From Saprospiraceae bacterium (GTDB taxonomy: Bacteria; Bacteroidota; Bacteroidia; Chitinophagales; Saprospiraceae), in the NCBI GenBank assembly GCA_016710235.1, contig JADJLG010000001.1, positions 186,001-250,000 on the forward strand: a DNA stretch of 64,000 nt, written 5' to 3'. The notes under the pieces were generated by a model, which was not told where the DNA came from, ran no database searches, and saw only the letters and a program-made list of their open reading frames with translations. Position 1 is the stretch's first letter; each line of letters opens with the position of its first letter. Made by a program: the position numbers and the translations under genes. This document shows, one piece after another, positions 38,430 to 46,774 of the stretch.

Positions 38430-38610
38430 ATCCCCTCTGCGTCAAGCTCCCGAGACAGGGAGCAAAGCCGACTAAGCCGTGAGTTTTTCCTCAGTCAGAT
38501 GAGTCGTCCGGTGTGCTGCACAGCAGGTCAGACATGTTTGTCTGACGGAGCGAATAGCGAACCATAGAGGGCGACGGCCCCGCTACCCGCGGGGACAGCT
38601 CAGACCAGCA
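38430..38610. other. G+C-rich, strongly structured non-coding region
   Basis: In an otherwise A+T-rich gap, several perfect inverted repeats follow each other: GCTCCC gagaca GGGAGC (about 38446-38463), GTCAGACA tgt TGTCTGAC with minor slack (about 38529-38549) and CCCCGC taccc GCGGGG (about 38579-38595), separated by mixed sequence. No reading frame of note. It could be a structured RNA, a regulatory leader of polX or the relic of a mobile element. I do not recognise a known RNA family (not SRP, tmRNA, RNase P or 6S by eye). Confidence 0.4.
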
Positions 38611-38707
38611 TCCACTTTCCCTATTCAACTTTATCTCTCAATCTACCGCTGATTTTATCGTGGAAGCCAACTCCTTGAATTTTGCCGGTGATCATGTACC
38701 TTGCAGT

Positions 38708-40360
38708 ATGAATCTGACCAATAAAGACATCGGTCGCCTGTTTGACGAGCTCGCTCAGTTGATGGAACTACACGGTGAGAATGAATTTAAAATTCGCTCT
38801 TATGCCAATGCCGGTCTCGCCATAAGAAAAATGGACCTGCCCTTGCTCTCTCAAAGCCAAAAAGAAAATGAAGCTGTAAAAGGCATTGGAAAATCGATCG
38901 CCGAAAAAATTGAGGAACTCAAATCGTCCGGAACCATAGTTGCCCTGGAATCATTGCGGTCTCAAACTCCTGAAGGTGTCCGCGAAATGCTTCGGATCAA
39001 AGGATTGGGACCTAAAAAACTGAAGATCATCTGGCATGACATGAATATTGAAAATCCAGGTGAACTCCTCTACGCCTGTCAGGAGAACCGACTTCTCATG
39101 TTCACCGGTTTTGGACTGAAGACTCAGGAGGAGATCATGAAGAATTTGCTCTTCTTTCAGCAACACAAAGATTCCTTCCTCCTGTCTCAGATCATTCCGG
39201 CTGCAGATGCTCTCCTCACCGCACTGAGGCAACTCAAACCAGAGGCTCAATTTGAGCTCACCGGTGAAGCCCGACGGTGGATGCCTGTATGCAACAAGAT
39301 CCACATCTTATGTTCTGAAAAACCAGGACAATGGCCTGAAAATCTATCCATACTCTCAGAAAACGACAGTGAAGTAAGTGCACTGCTTGATGATAAATAT
39401 CCGGTCAAAGTAGATATCGTCCCCTCGTCAAACTTCGGCCGGCATCATTTTATGACTACAGGAGGGAGTGAGGCATTCATGTCTGAGTATTACTTTCAAC
39501 CTGATCAAACTTACAGTACCGAAGCAGAGATCTTTGAGAAGATGGGCCTGCCAATTATTCCCGCTGAATGTCGGGACATGAATAGTTCCTGGGCGGAGAA
39601 AGCATCGTATCTGATAGAGGAAAACGACATCAGAGGTGTCGTGCATGCACACAGCAAATACAGTGACGGTATGTATTCACTTAGAGAGATGGCTATGGAA
39701 TGCATCCGACTGGGATACGAATATCTGGTCATCTCTGACCATTCTAAAACGGCAGCCTATGCTGGTGGGCTACAGGTGGAAAGAGTCCTGGCACAAAGGA
39801 ATGAAATAGACACTCTCAACATTGAGCTAAAGCCCTTCAAGATATTCAAAAGCATAGAATCCGATATCCTTTCTGATGGGGCTTTGGATTATGAGTCGGA
39901 GGTTTTACAAGGATTTGACCTTGTGATCGCTTCCATTCATTCCCAGCTCAACATGACTGAAGAAAAAGCGATGAATCGATTGTTGAGGGCTATTGAAAAT
40001 CCATACACCTCCATGCTTGGACATCCTACGGGTAGATTGCTTCTATCCCGAAAAGCCTATCCTGTCGATCACAAGATGATGATAGACCATTGTGCGGCAT
40101 ATGGGGTTTGTATTGAAATCAATGCCAATCCGATGAGGTTGGATCTGGATTGGCAATGGCTGGAATATGCCACCAGCAAAAATGTAAAGATCTCCATCAA
40201 CCCTGATGCGCACAATCTACGCGGTATTACAGATATTCATTGGGGTGTAAAAATGGCTCGCAAAGCTGGCTTGTCAAAAGCGGATTGCATCAACACACTT
40301 CCTTTAGCGGAATTTGATTCCTGGGTCTCCGGAAGGAAGAACTCAAACCACATCTTTTAA
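38708..40360 (+). CDS. polX: PolX family DNA polymerase/PHP exonuclease, polymerase site degenerate
   Basis: 550 residues from ATG 38708 (a GTG at 38660 is a weaker start). N-terminal helix-hairpin-helix parts: EFKIRSYANAGLAIRKMD, VKGIGKSIAEKIEELKSSG, IKGLGPKKLKIIWHDM. In the palm domain the segment where active PolX has G-S-x-R-R ... G-D-x-D reads TGEARRWMPVCNKIHIL, lacking the catalytic Asp pair. The C-terminal PHP domain is complete: VVHAHSKYSDGMYSL, VISDHSKTAAYAGGL, IASIHSQLN, MLGHPTGRLL, INPDAHNLRG. It is therefore likely to be a 3'-5' exonuclease or end-processing enzyme in repair, not a polymerase. Confidence 0.9.
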   Translation: MNLTNKDIGRLFDELAQLMELHGENEFKIRSYANAGLAIRKMDLPLLSQSQKENEAVKGIGKSIAEKIEELKSSGTIVALESLRSQTPEGVREMLRIKGLGPKKLKIIWHDMNIENPGELLYACQENRLLMFTGFGLKTQEEIMKNLLFFQQHKDSFLLSQIIPAADALLTALRQLKPEAQFELTGEARRWMPVCNKIHILCSEKPGQWPENLSILSENDSEVSALLDDKYPVKVDIVPSSNFGRHHFMTTGGSEAFMSEYYFQPDQTYSTEAEIFEKMGLPIIPAECRDMNSSWAEKASYLIEENDIRGVVHAHSKYSDGMYSLREMAMECIRLGYEYLVISDHSKTAAYAGGLQVERVLAQRNEIDTLNIELKPFKIFKSIESDILSDGALDYESEVLQGFDLVIASIHSQLNMTEEKAMNRLLRAIENPYTSMLGHPTGRLLLSRKAYPVDHKMMIDHCAAYGVCIEINANPMRLDLDWQWLEYATSKNVKISINPDAHNLRGITDIHWGVKMARKAGLSKADCINTLPLAEFDSWVSGRKNSNHIF

Positions 40361-40539
40361 TTTCCTTCGATTCCCAAAGAAACGACTCCTCCAAGTCTGG
40401 CATTTGTTTTAAAGAAAAGTTAAAGGCGGTCATTTAAAAGATCATTAACAAGACGTTTGCATCAAAATAAAATCTGTACCCGCACCTCGCCATAATTTTA
40501 CATGCAGATATTTATTCAATTAATTAATTCTGATAAAAA

Positions 40540-41079
40540 ATGAAAATGTACAAAATCTTTGGCCTTGCTGTAATCGGTCTAGCCCTTCAACTTACAGCTT
40601 GCAAAAATGACAAAGCATCTTCAACAGATGCTGCCGCAACGTCTACTACCACTCCACCTGCTGATGCTTCAAATCCTGCTGCAGCACAAACTGCTGAGAC
40701 AACTCCACCGGCACCATCCGGCCCAACTACAACTGTAGAATTTGAAACAATGGTTCACGACTGGGGTGAAATCAAAGAAGGCGATCACATGAAATATGCC
40801 TTCAAATTTAAAAACACCGGAAGCGAGCCTCTGGTCATTTCTGATGCTAAGGGTAGCTGTGGTTGTACAGTTCCTGATTGGCCGAGAGAGCCTATCGCAC
40901 CGGGAGCTTCTGGAGAGATCAAAGTTGAGTTTGACTCAAAGGGTAAAGGATCAGAAGATGGTTCAAAGCAAACAAAAAAAGTTACTGTTACAGCTAACAC
41001 AAACCCGACTCAGTCTTACCTTACAATTACAGGTGTAGTAAAGAAAACTCCTGGAGCAGCTGACGCTACAAAGAAATAA
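40540..41079 (+). CDS. DUF1573 domain lipoprotein
   Basis: 179 residues. Signal peptide with lipobox LTAC (Cys21), then a low-complexity Thr/Ala/Pro linker to about residue 62. The DUF1573 beta-sandwich follows: TMVHDWGEIKEGDHMKYAFK, FKNTGSEPLVISDAKGSCGC, WPREPIAPGASGEIKVEFDS and the end SYLTITGVVKK. DUF1573 proteins are periplasmic or surface lipoproteins common in Bacteroidota and of unknown function; the GSCGCT motif may bind metal. It is separated from polX by 179 bp and followed by a strong terminator, so it is a single-gene unit. Confidence 0.9.
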   Translation: MKMYKIFGLAVIGLALQLTACKNDKASSTDAAATSTTTPPADASNPAAAQTAETTPPAPSGPTTTVEFETMVHDWGEIKEGDHMKYAFKFKNTGSEPLVISDAKGSCGCTVPDWPREPIAPGASGEIKVEFDSKGKGSEDGSKQTKKVTVTANTNPTQSYLTITGVVKKTPGAADATKK

Positions 41080-41103
41080 TTTTTTTTAAAAATACATTCT
41101 TGC

Positions 41104-41139
41104 AAAAAGCCTTTTCTCAACAGAAAAGGCTTTTTCTTT
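41104..41139 (+). terminator. Rho-independent terminator after DUF1573 gene
   Basis: Perfect stem AAAAGCCTTTTCT / AGAAAAGGCTTTT with loop CAAC and following T-rich tract, 25 bp after the stop. Confidence 0.85.
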
Positions 41140-41174
41140 TTACGCTTCGACGTACCTTTCGGCAGCGAAATTTT

Positions 41175-42044
41175 ATGCAGATCAAATCTTATCTATCCTT
41201 AGTCAAATTCAGCCACACCATCTTTGCATTGCCTTTTGCACTGATCGGATTCTTTGTCAGTTTGCAGCGATATGGCAATGGAGCGATAAATCCCAGACTC
41301 TTACTGCTCGTCCTGGCCTGTATGGTGACGGCTCGCAATGCTGCTATGGCATTCAACCGCTGGGCTGATCAAAAATACGATGCACTGAATCCTAGGACAG
41401 CGACTCGTGAAATCCCTTCCGGAGTGATCTCTTCTCGAGCAGGTATGATCTTCATAATCGTCAATTCGGTGTTATTTATATGTTTTGCAGCGCTGATCAA
41501 CCCACTCTGCTTTGCCCTATCTCCTGTGGCACTCCTCGTAGTGTTTGGATACAGCCTGACCAAAAGATTCTCTTGGCTTTGTCACCTATTCTTAGGCTTA
41601 GGTTTGTCACTGGCTCCTGTTGGCGCTTATCTGGCAGTCTCCAGTCACTTTGATTATTTACCTGTTTTATATGGCCTTGCTGTCATTTGCTGGGTAGCGG
41701 GATTTGACATTCTGTATGCTTTGCAGGATATCGAGTTTGACCAATCACAGTCTTTGTTCTCGATCCCTGCGAGATTTGGCATCCATCATGCACGGATGAT
41801 ATCAGGAGTCCTACATGCTATTTGTGCGATTTTAATCATCAGTTGTTCTCTCATCTTAATACGCGAGTTTCATCTTGACTATTGGATTGAAGCCGGCACC
41901 TTATTCTTTCTGGGACTGTTGATATATCAGCATTGGGTTGTGCACAAGTACGGTATGAGTCATATCAATCTGGCTTTCTTTACGACCAATGGCGTAGCAT
42001 CCATACTTTTGGCTGTTGGAACCATTTTGGATTTCTATTTCTAG
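41175..42044 (+). CDS. UbiA-family prenyltransferase
   Basis: 289 residues from ATG 41175; an upstream TTG would start inside the terminator. Eight or nine membrane helices. The two Asp-rich motifs are NRWADQKYDALNPRTATREIP (about residues 66-86, N/DxxxDxxxD type) and DILYALQDIEFDQSQSLFS (about 178-196). This is the 4-hydroxybenzoate polyprenyltransferase-like group. In menaquinone-using Bacteroidota such genes often serve the futalosine pathway (MqnP-type), which is an inference; there are no other menaquinone genes nearby. It ends 58 bp before dnaE. Confidence 0.88.
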   Translation: MQIKSYLSLVKFSHTIFALPFALIGFFVSLQRYGNGAINPRLLLLVLACMVTARNAAMAFNRWADQKYDALNPRTATREIPSGVISSRAGMIFIIVNSVLFICFAALINPLCFALSPVALLVVFGYSLTKRFSWLCHLFLGLGLSLAPVGAYLAVSSHFDYLPVLYGLAVICWVAGFDILYALQDIEFDQSQSLFSIPARFGIHHARMISGVLHAICAILIISCSLILIREFHLDYWIEAGTLFFLGLLIYQHWVVHKYGMSHINLAFFTTNGVASILLAVGTILDFYF

Positions 42045-42102
42045 GGCGAAACCCAATTCGCATATCTGTTGTATATTTACCTTGACCAACTCACACTCCA
42101 TC

Positions 42103-45100
42103 ATGTCTTCTCATTTCTGTCACCTCCACTGTCATACACAATTTTCTTTGCTGGACGGTGCTACGGACATTTCTTCGATGATGAAGAAAGCAAAAGAAGA
42201 CGGAATGATGGCTGTAGCACTGACCGATCACGGCAATATGTTTGGTTGCTTCGATTTTGTCAAAGAAGCAGAAAAAAATAAAATTAAACCTATACTCGGC
42301 TGTGAATTCTATATGGTCAAAGACAGGCACAAACAATCTTTTGTGAAGTCAGCAGGTGAAAAAGACGAGAGATTTCACCAACTTTTGCTTGCAAAAAATC
42401 AGGAAGGATACGAAAACCTATCCAAGCTCTGTAGTCTGGGATTCATCGAAGGCATGTATGGCAAATTTCCAAGGATTGACAAGGAGTTGCTGTTGAGACA
42501 TCATAAGGGCTTGATTGCTACCAGCTGCTGCATAGGTGCCGAAATACCGCAGGCCATCATCCATGGGAATATGGAAGAGGCAGAATCGCTATTGCGCTGG
42601 TGGATAGACTTGCTCGGTGAAGATTTTTATATCGAAATCCAAAGACAAGCTGGCAACGAAAATATTGACGGCATGGGCATCAGTCAGGAAGAAGTCAACC
42701 AAAAGCTACTTCAGCTTGCTGCCAAGTATCAGGTCAAAGTGATCGCTACCAATGACGTTCACTATCTGGAACAGGATGACGCTGAATCACATGATATTCT
42801 GCTCTGTATCAACACGGCGTCCAATGTCAGTGATGAAGACAGATTTCGTTTTTCGAGCAGCGAGTATTTTTTTAAGTCCACCAGGGAGATGGCAGCGAAG
42901 TTTGCCGATGTACCTCAGGCGATTGAGCAAACTGTAGAGATTGCAGAAAAGGTCTTTCATCCCAACCTGATCAAAGAAATCGTCCTTCCTAACTTTCCAC
43001 TTCCACCGGGATTCGGTACTCAGGATGAATATTTGAGATTTTTGGTGTACGAAGGCGCTCAATCGCGCTATGGGGAAATCACAGAAAAAGTCAGAGAGCG
43101 TCTGGATTACGAGTTGGGAGTGATCAGTAAAATGAAGTTCGCCGGTTACTTTTTGGTCGTTCAGGACTTTATCCATGCTGCGCGAGTACTCAAGGTAGGT
43201 GTCGGCCCGGGCCGCGGATCCGCCGCAGGCTCTGCAGTCGCATACTGCCTTACTATAACTGATATCGATCCGCTGCGCTACAATCTTCTGTTCGAACGCT
43301 TCCTCAACCCTGAGCGCGTCTCTATGCCCGACATTGACATTGACTTTGACGACCGCAACCGAGATAAAGTACTGGATTACGTCGTCGACAAATACGGATC
43401 CAATCAGGTCGCGCAGATCGTGACTTTTGGTACTATGGCCGCCAAATCCTCCATACGCGATGTGGCCAGAGTAAAAAATGTAGAACTTTCCAAAGCAGAT
43501 TATCTGGCAAAACTTGTCCCTACTAGACCCAATGTCAAACTCAAGGAAATCATTGATATCAACACCCCCATTTCTGACGACTTCAATCCTGACGAAAAAC
43601 AAAAAATCCAGCTGCTGAGAAATATTGTAAAGGAAAATACTGCAGAGTCAGATGTGCTCAAGACAGCGATGAAACTTGAAGGATCTGTACGCAATACAGG
43701 ACTGCATGCTGCCGGTGTGATCATCGCTCCTGAAGATATCATGAAGATCATTCCTGTCGCAACTTCAAAAGATTCCAAACTCTGGGTCACTCAGGTTGAA
43801 GGATCAGTTATTGAAAATACAGGACTCCTCAAAATAGACTTTCTTGGACTGCGAACACTTTCCATCATTGATGATGCCTTGGAAAATATCGTCAAAGTCC
43901 ACGGAGAGGAAAAACGAATCAAACTCGATGAAATTCCCCTCGATGACGAAAAAACGCTCCAGCTATTTCAACAAGGCCTTACAGTGGGCCTTTTTCAGTT
44001 CGAAAGTGATGGAATGCGCGGTCACCTTCGCAACTTAAAACCCAGCAATATAGAAGACATCATCGCGATGAATGCATTGTTCAGACCAGGGCCTATGGCC
44101 TATATCGATGAATTCATATCGCGCAAACACGGCAAAACAGCCGTCTCCTTCCCGCATGAATGGCTCACGGAACTGCTCAAACCTACCTATGGGATCATGG
44201 TGTATCAGGAACAGATCATGCAGGCAGCACAAATTATGGCGGACTACAGTCTGGGTGAAGCGGATATCCTCAGGAGGGCGATGGGTAAGAAAAAGAAGGA
44301 TGAAATGGACAAGCAGTCGGCAATTTTTGTCGAGCGAGCTATGAAAAAATCCATCTCTCAGGAGAAAGCTCAGGAAATATTTGATGTCATGGCCAAATTT
44401 GCTGCATATGGTTTCAACAGATCCCATGCAGCAGCCTACTCCATCCTCGCTTTTCAAACGGGTTATCTCAAATGCCATTATCCTGCGGAGTTCATGGCAG
44501 CGGTACTCACTGCCAACAAGAATGACATCGGCGACCTACGCAAATATTTACTTGAAACCAAGTTGATGAAAGTAGAAGTGCTGGGGCCCGATATCAATGA
44601 AAGCGATATGGATTTCACCATTAGTCCAAATGGTGCGATCCGCTTTGGTTTGTCAGCATTGAAGGGCATTGGTGAAGGCCCTGTAGAAGATATCATTGCG
44701 GAGAGAAATGCCAAGGGAAAATTCAAAAACTTCCCGGACATGGTCATGCGGTTGAACTCAAAGGTGATGAACAAAAAAATTGCAGAAGCCTGTGCGATGG
44801 GTGGAGCCTTTGACAGCTTTGCTGAGATGCATCGCGCCCAATATTTTGCACCGATTGACAAGTATCCAACTTACATAGAGTGTATATTAAAATGGGGGCA
44901 CAATTTTCATAATACGATCAACAGCGCATTTGGATCACTCTTTGGTGAAGAGGAGAATAGAAATCTTGAATTTCCTACTGCACCTCAGGTAGCGGAATGG
45001 TCCACGATGCAAAAACTGGATAACGAGCTCCAGATTGCAGGAATTTACATCAGTGGTCATCCCTTGGATGATTATTTATTGGAAATCAAACACCTTTCCT

Positions 45101-45660
45101 CCTATTCTCTCGAACAGCTCAATGATGCTGATCTTAAAATTTTTGAAGGGAAAAAATTAAAATTGTGTGGCATGGTCTCAGACGTCGTGCATCGTACAAC
45201 CGCTAAAGGTGACGGTTATTGCAATTTTACTTTGGATGATTTTCACGGCAGCCTGAAATTCGGAATATTTAGCGAAAACTATTTGAAATTCAAAAGCCTT
45301 CTGGAAAAGGGCAAAGTTCTCCTCATCGAATGTTCGGTAGAAAAACAAAGATGGAAACAAGACAGTGATGCCTATGATTTTAGAATATCACACATTCAGT
45401 TGCTGTCCACAGCACTTGAACATTATTATAACAAAATTGCCGTTAGCATTCCCGTCACACATCTGACTGACAAATCTGGTGCTGCCCTCTCCAACGTGTT
45501 TAAAAAACATCGCGGAAACCAATTTGTACACTTTGAAATCTATGACAGCTCTAATGACTTTATGTTGGAATTTCACAACCAAAAAATCAAAGTTCACATT
45601 ACATCTGATTTGCTCAAAGAACTGACTGATCTGCATGTGTATTATCGACTGATGAATTGA
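42103..45660 (+). CDS. dnaE: DNA polymerase III subunit alpha
   Basis: 1185 residues from ATG 42103 (a start at 42016 would overlap the prenyltransferase). PHP domain at the N-terminus: HLHCHTQFSLLDGATDI and ALTDHGNMFGCFDF. Polymerase core: VGPGRGSAAGSAVAYCL, MPDIDIDFDDRNRDKVLDYV with the catalytic Asps, and NTGLHAAGVIIAPED. Later GIMVYQEQIMQAAQIMADYS, AAYGFNRSHAAAYSILAFQT, then an HhH and OB fold (LKLCGMVSDVVHRTTAKGDG). Replicative polymerase of the DnaE1 type, cytosolic. It is probably transcribed with the preceding prenyltransferase. Confidence 0.98.
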   Translation: MSSHFCHLHCHTQFSLLDGATDISSMMKKAKEDGMMAVALTDHGNMFGCFDFVKEAEKNKIKPILGCEFYMVKDRHKQSFVKSAGEKDERFHQLLLAKNQEGYENLSKLCSLGFIEGMYGKFPRIDKELLLRHHKGLIATSCCIGAEIPQAIIHGNMEEAESLLRWWIDLLGEDFYIEIQRQAGNENIDGMGISQEEVNQKLLQLAAKYQVKVIATNDVHYLEQDDAESHDILLCINTASNVSDEDRFRFSSSEYFFKSTREMAAKFADVPQAIEQTVEIAEKVFHPNLIKEIVLPNFPLPPGFGTQDEYLRFLVYEGAQSRYGEITEKVRERLDYELGVISKMKFAGYFLVVQDFIHAARVLKVGVGPGRGSAAGSAVAYCLTITDIDPLRYNLLFERFLNPERVSMPDIDIDFDDRNRDKVLDYVVDKYGSNQVAQIVTFGTMAAKSSIRDVARVKNVELSKADYLAKLVPTRPNVKLKEIIDINTPISDDFNPDEKQKIQLLRNIVKENTAESDVLKTAMKLEGSVRNTGLHAAGVIIAPEDIMKIIPVATSKDSKLWVTQVEGSVIENTGLLKIDFLGLRTLSIIDDALENIVKVHGEEKRIKLDEIPLDDEKTLQLFQQGLTVGLFQFESDGMRGHLRNLKPSNIEDIIAMNALFRPGPMAYIDEFISRKHGKTAVSFPHEWLTELLKPTYGIMVYQEQIMQAAQIMADYSLGEADILRRAMGKKKKDEMDKQSAIFVERAMKKSISQEKAQEIFDVMAKFAAYGFNRSHAAAYSILAFQTGYLKCHYPAEFMAAVLTANKNDIGDLRKYLLETKLMKVEVLGPDINESDMDFTISPNGAIRFGLSALKGIGEGPVEDIIAERNAKGKFKNFPDMVMRLNSKVMNKKIAEACAMGGAFDSFAEMHRAQYFAPIDKYPTYIECILKWGHNFHNTINSAFGSLFGEEENRNLEFPTAPQVAEWSTMQKLDNELQIAGIYISGHPLDDYLLEIKHLSSYSLEQLNDADLKIFEGKKLKLCGMVSDVVHRTTAKGDGYCNFTLDDFHGSLKFGIFSENYLKFKSLLEKGKVLLIECSVEKQRWKQDSDAYDFRISHIQLLSTALEHYYNKIAVSIPVTHLTDKSGAALSNVFKKHRGNQFVHFEIYDSSNDFMLEFHNQKIKVHITSDLLKELTDLHVYYRLMN

Positions 45661-45669
45661 TGTATTAAA

Positions 45670-46614
45670 ATGAAAAAATTAATTGTAAGCATTTTATTCT
45701 TTTCTCTGCTTTCCTCTACATCTACTTTTGCGCAGCAGATTGACGATCTTACCATAGATAAAGAAGTGTTGATTTTTCTCAAAAAATATTTTAAAGATTT
45801 GCGCAATTTCACACTGGAAACAAAAGTTCAAGAACCTGAAAATCAGGTATATCTAGATTCTATTGAATTTTCCAATTGGTTTACGGGTGATTTTAATGAT
45901 GACGGATTGACAGATCTCTTTGTCACCGGAATGGAAAGAAAAATCTATACCAGCTATATTGTACTTGCTGCGGATGATGACGAAAGTTTTACATTGGTAC
46001 ATGTTATCCCACCTACAGATGTTGGAAATTTTCACGTCGTCGTCACTGAAGATTACAAAACTAAGCCACTGGTCATTTATAAGCAATTTACGAGTGAAGT
46101 CAAAGAAACTGTAAAAAACGGTATGCCTCAACGAATCCCAAAAAACTATAATGATTACTACAAACTAGGGTTTATTAGAAAAGATACCCTTGTCTATAAA
46201 TCCGGTTTTATGATTGAGTTCAACCCCAAACCCTTAACTGCAGATATCGATTTCATTCAGATACATCCTTATTGTCAGTTTGGAGGTTGTCCTGATTACA
46301 GGATTAAAATAGATAGCGCAGGCAACATGATTCACCACAATATCAGCAAAAGTTCGGATGACCAAAAAGTTTATAAGGCAAAGGCTGATCCTGATTTGTT
46401 GCCTGAGTTTTTCAATTTGGTAAAATACCTCAAATTTCCAAAAAAAGAAATGAAATACGGCAGCGCCGAAGCGAATGAAATCATCACATTCCAGGTAAAA
46501 TATAAGGACGGTACCGAATATAAAATCGTCGATTATGCGAAAGGAGGGACATTGGGATTGGCAGCTGTATATGATTTATTTTTTAAAATAAAAGACGCAG
46601 GTCTTTGGGAATAA
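45670..46614 (+). CDS. Secreted protein with DUF6438-like domain
   Basis: 314 residues. Signal peptide to about residue 22 (STSTFAQQ). Residues 25-190 are an unrecognised part (FTGDFNDDGLTDLFVTGMER looks like an FG-GAP/Ca-binding-like DxDxDG loop). The C-terminal third carries HPYCQFGGCPDYRIKIDSAG, followed by KYLKFPKKEMKYG and the end AAVYDLFFKIKDAGLWE, a pattern of DUF6438. It starts 9 bp after dnaE, likely read through from it. Periplasmic or lipid-free exported; function unknown. Confidence 0.75.
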   Translation: MKKLIVSILFFSLLSSTSTFAQQIDDLTIDKEVLIFLKKYFKDLRNFTLETKVQEPENQVYLDSIEFSNWFTGDFNDDGLTDLFVTGMERKIYTSYIVLAADDDESFTLVHVIPPTDVGNFHVVVTEDYKTKPLVIYKQFTSEVKETVKNGMPQRIPKNYNDYYKLGFIRKDTLVYKSGFMIEFNPKPLTADIDFIQIHPYCQFGGCPDYRIKIDSAGNMIHHNISKSSDDQKVYKAKADPDLLPEFFNLVKYLKFPKKEMKYGSAEANEIITFQVKYKDGTEYKIVDYAKGGTLGLAAVYDLFFKIKDAGLWE

Positions 46615-46722
46615 TTCATCATATAATGAATCCAATTTTTAATGATGATTAACTGATGAACGTCCATGCTGATTTTTTGCCAATTTAATTCGGACGACGA
46701 ATCTCTAATCAATCAATGGCTT

Positions 46723-46757
46723 AAACCGAATGTCATTGAAGACATTCGGTTTTTATT
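46723..46757. terminator. Bidirectional terminator between converging genes
   Basis: Perfect stem AAACCGAATGTC / GACATTCGGTTT, loop ATTGAA, with T run on plus and T-rich (TTAAGCC) on the minus side. It sits between the 45670 gene and the converging T9SS gene. Confidence 0.8.
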
Positions 46758-46774
46758 TTTCTGAAGAGCTTAGT

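Noticed and set aside
38430..38610. SRP RNA, tmRNA or RNase P RNA
   Set aside because: None of the hallmark sequences (e.g. the GGAAGCAG tetraloop region of SRP RNA) is present.
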